Source: 66-474 sp036278635
Lineage (GTDB): Bacteria; Pseudomonadota; Gammaproteobacteria; Xanthomonadales; Rhodanobacteraceae
Assembly (NCBI GenBank): GCA_036278635.1
Contig: DASUKQ010000133.1
Coordinates: 1 to 10,127 of the forward strand
Direction of reading: 5' to 3'
DNA: 10,127 bases
In this document: one piece after another, positions 6,627 to 10,127 of the stretch
How positions within the stretch are numbered: the stretch's first letter is position 1
How the letters are laid out: each line of letters opens with the position of its first letter
Position numbers and translations under genes: made by a program
The notes under the pieces: model-generated
Database searches by the model: none
Told to the model about the DNA's origin: nothing
What the model saw: the letters and a program-made list of their open reading frames with translations, nothing else

Positions 6627-7349
6627 ATGGCACGGAACGGCGCATGTGACGCAGTGGCGACGGACGAGACACGGCCCGACCTCGGACGCATCCCCGGCCG
6701 GTTCGGCCCGCGCTGGCTGCGCGGTTACGTGCTCGGCAAGCTGCGTTACGACCCGGCGTACGCGGCGGTCGCGGAATACCTCGCGTCACGCACACACGCG
6801 CTGCTCGACGTCGGTTGCGGACTGGGCCTGCTGGGCCAGTACCTGCGCGCGTGCGGTCATCACAACGATTACCTTGGCGTCGACGTCGACGCCGGGAAGA
6901 TCGCCGCGGCGCAATGCGCGGCACGCGGCCTGTGGCCGGAGCTGGCCTTCGCGGCCATCGAAGCGGGGCGGCTGCCCGCGTTCCGGGGCGACGTCGCCAT
7001 GCTGGACGTACTGCACTACATGCCGCGCGATGCGCAACAGGTGCTGTTGCGCGAGGCCGCGTCGCGGGTCGCGGACGACGGCCTGTTGATCGTGCGCAAC
7101 GTGCTGCGCGAAGCCAACTGGCGGTTCCACTTGACCCGCGTCGAGGAAGCCTGGCTGCGGGCGTCGGGCTGGATGCGCACGCCGGTCGGCCACTATCCCG
7201 ATGCCGACGACATCGGCGGCCCGCTGCGCGCGTCGGGACTCGCGCTGTCCATCACGCCGCTGTGGGGCCGCACGCCGTTCAACAGCCATCTGGTCGTGGC
7301 CGCGCGCGACCCCGCGCTGCTGCAAGCGGAGGCGCGCATCGAGCCGTGA
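6627..7349 (+). CDS. Class I SAM-dependent methyltransferase
   Basis: The product has 240 residues with a Rossmann-type methyltransferase core. SAM-binding motif I DVGCGLG is at 61-67. The acidic residue for the ribose hydroxyls is D86 or D88 in GVDVD, and DVLHYMP at 127-133 fits the post-II/motif IV region. About 55 residues precede the core (GRFGPRWLRGYVLGKLRYDP) and a divergent tail follows. It lacks features tying it to ubiquinone, rRNA or protein substrates, so the methyl acceptor is unknown. AAGGA at 6617-6621 is 5 nt before the ATG. The 43-nt gap after the hydrolase, with no visible terminator, suggests it is the last gene of the M1-hydrolase operon. It converges on the YgjP-like gene. 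Confidence 0.88.
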   Translation: MARNGACDAVATDETRPDLGRIPGRFGPRWLRGYVLGKLRYDPAYAAVAEYLASRTHALLDVGCGLGLLGQYLRACGHHNDYLGVDVDAGKIAAAQCAARGLWPELAFAAIEAGRLPAFRGDVAMLDVLHYMPRDAQQVLLREAASRVADDGLLIVRNVLREANWRFHLTRVEEAWLRASGWMRTPVGHYPDADDIGGPLRASGLALSITPLWGRTPFNSHLVVAARDPALLQAEARIEP

Positions 7350-7435
7350 CCGCGGTTCGCGCGTGCACGGCTGCGGTGCAGGCGCCGGGCGCCGACCGTC
7401 GCTCCGCAGGGCCCACGGCGCGCCCCGGCGGCGTG

Positions 7436-8191
7436 TCAGCCGCGTGCTTCGACCAGGCGTTCCATTTCGGCTTTCAGGATCGCACCGTGCTCGCGCAGCC
7501 AGTCGCGTTGGGACTGGTAGCCCGGCATCAGGGCTTCGACGCGCGCCCAGAAGCGCGGCGAATGGCTGCGCACTTTCAGGTGGCACATCTCGTGCACCAG
7601 CACGTAGCGCAGCGCGGCGGGCGGCGCCAGCGCGAGGGCGAGGTCGAGGGTGATGCGGTCGCGGGCGTCGAGGCTGCCCCACAGGCTCTTCAGCGACTTG
7701 ATCCGCACGCCGGTGGGCGCGGCGTCAAGACGCTCGACCGCGTGAGCCATCCAGCGCGACAGGTCGCGGCGCATCTGGGTCTCGAGGAACGAGGCGAGCA
7801 GGTTGCGCGCGGCGGGCATCGCGTGGGTGAACGGACGCGGCACGTGGATGCGCAGCTCGCTGCCACGATCTTCGATGCGGGGATATTCGCTTTCCCGCCA
7901 GGTGAGCTCGATGCTTTCGCCGCGCAGCGGAATCAGCGTGGGCACGCCGGCACGCAATGGCGGCGGCCCCCGGCGCGGGACGCGCATTTCCGACAGCTTG
8001 CGTTCCAGCCAGTCGCTGTTCTCGCGCAGGAACGCGTAGACCTGCGCCGGGTGGGTGCCACGCGGATACGACACACGGGCGCCGTGCGGGGTGACCGACA
8101 GGCGCAGGCGGCGCGCGCGCGGGTGCATGGCCTTGAGCACCTTGATGGTGCTTCCCCTGCCCGTCGCGAGTTCGAGCCATTCGCCAGTCAT
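7436..8191 (-). CDS. YgjP/SprT-like metallopeptidase (DUF45, M48-like)
   Basis: The product has 251 residues. The C-terminal half has the family pattern: WGS at 171-173, a strand ending LALALAPPAALRYVLV, zinc motif HEMCH at 200-204, third zinc ligand His210 five residues later, and SPRFW. This HExxH-x5-H arrangement is that of YgjP/WLM-type gluzincin-like peptidases; the biological substrate is not established. Members usually have WGSC; here the cysteine position holds Leu174. The N-terminal half (HPRARRLRLSV, then WLERKL) matches the usual YgjP leader domain. The start at 8191 has only a weak AGG-containing ribosome site. The gene begins 28 bp after the rdgC stop, so it is probably the second gene of an rdgC operon. 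No signal peptide is visible. Confidence 0.88.
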   Translation of the reverse strand: MTGEWLELATGRGSTIKVLKAMHPRARRLRLSVTPHGARVSYPRGTHPAQVYAFLRENSDWLERKLSEMRVPRRGPPPLRAGVPTLIPLRGESIELTWRESEYPRIEDRGSELRIHVPRPFTHAMPAARNLLASFLETQMRRDLSRWMAHAVERLDAAPTGVRIKSLKSLWGSLDARDRITLDLALALAPPAALRYVLVHEMCHLKVRSHSPRFWARVEALMPGYQSQRDWLREHGAILKAEMERLVEARG

Positions 8192-8219
8192 TGTCGTCTT
8201 GCCTGAAGCGGATGATCCG

Positions 8220-9137
8220 CTAGTCGTCCTTCGCGTCCGGGCGCTGCAGCCCGAACCATTTTTCCATGCTGCCGAACAGCCGTTCCAGTTCCAGCGTCAT
8301 CAGCGCGAAACGCGCATCGAGCTCGGCTTCGGCGGAGTCGCGGCCGTCGGCGTCGAGCGAATCCTGCACGACGTCGAGAAAGCGCAACTTGCGGATCACC
8401 AGATCTTCGCCAAGGACAAAGCTGGCGCGATCCTCGAACTGCAAGCCCAGCTGGAACACCTGCTTGCCTTGTTTCAGATGTGCGCGGACCTCGTTGCTTT
8501 CAAGCTCCTGGTGGCGACAGCGGATCACCGCGCCGCCGGCCGGGTCGCGCAATTCGCACTCGTCGCCCAGCGTCAGCGCATCCGGCAGCTTGCCAGACCC
8601 GAGCCAGTCCGTCATCAGGGCGCGCGGGGTTTCGGCGGCGGCCAGGGGCTGGGCCGGGAAGCTGCCCAGAGCCTCGCGCAAGGCGCCCAGGGCTCCCTCG
8701 GCCGCCTTGCGGCTGGCCGTGTCCAGCACCAGCCAGCCGTTTTTCGAATCCAGCCAGGCGTCCAGTCGCGAGGGCCGGACGAAGGCCTGGGGCAGCAGGA
8801 TGTCCAGGATTTCGGCCTTGATGGCCCGGCGCTGGCGCCCGCCGATCGGCCTGCCGCGCCGCTCGGCCTCCTTGCGCAGGCGCTTGCCCAGTTCGGCGTT
8901 GACCACGGCCGCAGGCAACAATTTCTCCTCCACGCCGAGGGTCACGAGGGTGGCCTTGCCGACCGTGTGGCTCAGGGCTTCGGAATCGGGCCCGAACGGC
9001 GATACGAAGCCCCGGGTGGCGGCCTCGAGCGGGCCGCAGGGGCGCAGCGCGTGCGCGGCGAGCGCGTCATCGAGCTTCGCGAGTGATTTGGCGGTGGAAG
9101 ACGAAAAGCGGAACAAGGTGAGGTTGCGGAAGAACAT
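8220..9137 (-). CDS. rdgC: Recombination-associated protein RdgC
   Basis: The product has 305 residues, the usual RdgC length. RdgC forms a ring-shaped dimer on double-stranded DNA and restrains RecA loading and strand exchange; it acts on the nucleoid. Family features include MFFRNLTLFRF at the N-terminus, GFVSPFG at 43-49, KLLPAAVVN at 72-80, a basic stretch at 85-108, AFVRPSRLDAWLD at 118-130, RCRHQEL at 206-212, LGEDLVIRKLRFLD at 242-255 and DARFALMTLEL at 274-284. The MFFRNLT start matches xanthomonad homologues. There is no Shine-Dalgarno: a G-rich heptad array ends about 3 bp before the start codon, which is odd for a gene needing a leader. It is transcribed with the YgjP-like gene downstream. 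Confidence 0.95.
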   Translation of the reverse strand: MFFRNLTLFRFSSSTAKSLAKLDDALAAHALRPCGPLEAATRGFVSPFGPDSEALSHTVGKATLVTLGVEEKLLPAAVVNAELGKRLRKEAERRGRPIGGRQRRAIKAEILDILLPQAFVRPSRLDAWLDSKNGWLVLDTASRKAAEGALGALREALGSFPAQPLAAAETPRALMTDWLGSGKLPDALTLGDECELRDPAGGAVIRCRHQELESNEVRAHLKQGKQVFQLGLQFEDRASFVLGEDLVIRKLRFLDVVQDSLDADGRDSAEAELDARFALMTLELERLFGSMEKWFGLQRPDAKDD

Positions 9138-9139
9138 TT

Positions 9140-9188
9140 GGGAGCCGGGAACGGGGAATGGGGAATCGGGAATGGAGAATCGAAATTC
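9140..9188 (-). repeat. G-rich 7-bp tandem array abutting rdgC
   Basis: On the plus strand the heptads are GGGAGCC, GGGAACG, GGGAATG, GGGAATC, GGGAATG, GAGAATC and a degenerate GAAATTC, in strict 7-bp register. The first four G-runs (9147-9170) with 3-4 nt spacers fit a G-quadruplex pattern on the strand that is template for rdgC. It belongs to the same type as the array at 725-766. The rdgC start codon is only 2 bp from the array end. Confidence 0.75.
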
Positions 9189-9226
9189 GCGATGATGGCT
9201 TGGTACGGGTCGGGTCGGGGTTTTGC

Positions 9227-9247
9227 GATTCCCGATTCTCGAATCCC
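9227..9247 (-). repeat. Inverted partial copy of the heptad array
   Basis: Read on the minus strand these three heptads are GGGATTC, GAGAATC and GGGAATC, the same unit and register as the array at 9140-9188 but in opposite orientation. The segment 9228-9240 pairs with 9161-9173 at 12 of 13 positions, so the two could form a long stem with a loop of about 54 nt. Confidence 0.65.
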
Positions 9248-9409
9248 GGCCATCCAGCCGCGCGTGAGCATGCGGCCGCGATGTCTCACGGCGCGAGCCC
9301 GGCGACGCGAAATCGAACAGTTCGGCATCGGGCAGGTGCGGATTGGGGGTGGGAGGCGGCCATGGACCGGTCAGTTTAGCGGGCCCGACGCCGGCGCTAC
9401 ACTCCGCCC
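9248..9409. other. Divergent regulatory gap between rdgC and the YdcH gene
   Basis: Together with the repeats at 9140-9247 this makes a 272-bp stretch without a confident gene. It holds a minus-strand -10-like box TAAACT (9373-9378), a plus-strand -10-like box TACACT (9398-9403), an 8-bp palindrome GACCGGTC at 9365-9372 and a 25-codon minus-strand open frame at 9286-9363. No RNA gene or recognisable operator was found. Confidence 0.4.
9398..9409 (+). promoter_or_regulatory. Putative -10 element giving a leaderless YdcH-family transcript
   Basis: TACACT at 9398-9403 matches four of six -10 positions and ends exactly 6 nt before the ATG at 9410, so transcription should start at the start codon. 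No Shine-Dalgarno is present. A weak TTTAGC at 9375-9380, 17 bp upstream, is the best -35 candidate. The spacing is identical to that before ubiE. Confidence 0.45.
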
Positions 9410-9619
9410 ATGCAATCGGGCAACGACCCTGCGATGCTGGTCCGGCGCCTTGCGGAATTGCGCGAGGAACACCGCGACCTCGACGCCGCCATCGCCAGGT
9501 TGGCGGGTGATCCGGCGTGCAACCAGTTGCAATTGAGTCGGCTCAAGAAGCGCAAGCTGAAGCTGAAGGACATGATCGCGTATTTCGAGAACAAGCTCAT
9601 TCCGGACCTCGATGCATGA
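9410..9619 (+). CDS. YdcH family protein (DUF465)
   Basis: The product is a small basic protein of 69 residues, predicted to be two helices or a coiled coil. It matches the DUF465 pattern: LREEHRDLDAAIARL at about 17-31, a short acidic link (AGDPACN), then LSRLKKRKLKLKD at 42-54 and IPDLDA at the end. The molecular function of the family is not known. The start at 9410 is preferred because a -10-like box lies 6 nt upstream and there is no ribosome site; Met9 is an alternative. The stop overlaps the likely start of the acetyltransferase gene by 8 nt, so the two are probably co-transcribed. Confidence 0.85.
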   Translation: MQSGNDPAMLVRRLAELREEHRDLDAAIARLAGDPACNQLQLSRLKKRKLKLKDMIAYFENKLIPDLDA

Positions 9620-10127
9620 ACGACGGGGCCGGGAACCGGTGCGCGTGACCGGCAGCCGACCGGCATCGGTGCACGCCTTGGCCCCCGTCGTGCTCGAAAA
9701 CGATCACGTCAGGCTGGAACCCTTGGTGCTGGACCACGCCGCCGCGCTGGAAGCGGCTGCCGCGGATGGCGAGCTGTGGAACCTGCGGGTCACCCACGTC
9801 CCGAAGCCGGGCGCCATGCAGGCGTACGTCGAGAAGGCGCTGGCGATGCAGGCGACCGGAGCGGCGCTGCCTTTCGTCGTGCGCGACAAGCATGACGGTG
9901 CGGTCGCGGGCTCGACCCGCTTCTACGACTTCGACCCCGATGTCCCGCGCGTCCTGATCGGGCACACCTGGTACGCGGCCACCCGCCAGCACACCCACGT
10001 CAATACCGCGTGCAAACTGTTGTTGGTCGATCACGCGTTCGATACGCTGCATTGCGCGGCCGTGGGCTGGGAGACCGACATCCTCAACACCCGCTCGCAG
10101 CGGGCGATCGAACGCCTGGGCGCGCAT
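9612..10127 (+). CDS. GNAT family N-acetyltransferase (3' truncated by window edge)
   Basis: The frame is open to the last base, giving 172 residues with the C-terminus missing. Recognisable GNAT (RimJ/RimL-like) elements are LENDHVRLEPL at 28-38, an internal strand GAVAGSTRFYDFDPDVPRV at 96-114, then IGHTWYA at 116-122 and the acetyl-CoA region QHTHVNTACKLLLVDHAFDTL at 126-146. RSQRAIERLGA at 161-171 is the usual pre-terminal motif. The Q/RxxGxG/A loop is altered to QHTHVN, which is normal for this subgroup. The substrate is not predictable. The ATG at 9612 overlaps the YdcH stop by 8 nt, but its first 20 or so residues look non-conserved, so GTG at 9639, 9645 or 9669 could be the true start. 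No ribosome site decides it. Confidence 0.85.
   Translation, partial: MHERRGREPVRVTGSRPASVHALAPVVLENDHVRLEPLVLDHAAALEAAAADGELWNLRVTHVPKPGAMQAYVEKALAMQATGAALPFVVRDKHDGAVAGSTRFYDFDPDVPRVLIGHTWYAATRQHTHVNTACKLLLVDHAFDTLHCAAVGWETDILNTRSQRAIERLGAH

Noticed and set aside
7364..7393. Small hairpins in the convergent gap after the methyltransferase (TGCAC/GTGCA and GGCGC/GCGCC)
   Set aside because: Stems of only 5 bp and no T-tract; in DNA this GC-rich such short stems are expected by chance, so I did not call a terminator.
6815..8206. A 463-codon plus-strand open frame crossing the methyltransferase and YgjP-like genes
   Set aside because: It overlaps two convergent genes with clear motifs; its sequence is an Arg/Ala/Gly-rich shadow.
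9203..9220. GGGTC pentad run as a further array or quadruplex
   Set aside because: Only three G-runs in a compact stretch and out of register with the heptads; not enough to call.
1..10127. Signs of phage, integrase, CRISPR, tRNA, toxin-antitoxin or a new defence island
   Set aside because: All supported genes are common housekeeping families and no direct-repeat array, integrase or attachment-like duplication was seen.

Overview
The window is about 10.1 kb of dense, high-GC bacterial chromosome. Everything points to the Xanthomonadaceae/Lysobacterales (Lysobacter, Luteimonas, Stenotrophomonas or Xanthomonas relatives). The proline iminopeptidase has its catalytic Ser at residue 110 and Asp at 266, as in the Xanthomonas campestris enzyme. 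RdgC resembles the xanthomonad form. Intergenic gaps carry a GTAG-headed REP doublet like the SMAG elements of Stenotrophomonas, and GGGAAT-type heptad arrays common in this group. The lineage call is inference from memory, not from a search.

Layout. At 1-719 is the 3' end of an M16 zinc-peptidase-family gene. The 147-bp gap to ubiE (867-1628, ubiquinone methyltransferase) is filled by a G-rich heptad array, an inverted REP doublet and a -10 box placed for a leaderless start. pip (proline iminopeptidase, 1788-2738) follows and converges on a minus-strand glutathione S-transferase (2873-3559); an inverted repeat of 10-bp units lies between them. Divergent from the transferase is a likely three-gene plus-strand operon: an exported leukotriene-A4-hydrolase-type M1 aminopeptidase (3689-5578), a membrane-anchored alpha/beta hydrolase (5585-6583) and a class I SAM methyltransferase (6627-7349). 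This converges on a minus-strand pair read rdgC (9137-8220) then a YgjP/SprT-like metallopeptidase (8191-7436). Upstream of rdgC is a 272-bp region with heptad arrays and possible overlapping divergent promoters. A small YdcH/DUF465 protein (9410-9619) and a GNAT acetyltransferase that runs off the window (9612-10127) complete it.

How the genes work together. This is mostly a housekeeping region: peptide breakdown (M16, Pip, M1, YgjP-like), quinone synthesis (UbiE), DNA-end and recombination biology (RdgC), detoxification (GST) and acetylation (GNAT). I see no phage, integrase, CRISPR, toxin-antitoxin, rRNA or tRNA gene, and no recognisable new defence or biosynthetic system. The unusual content is in the non-coding DNA: the REP doublet touching the ubiE promoter, the shared 7-bp-period arrays, the leaderless-type starts, and a short protein-like reading frame with no start codon just before pip.
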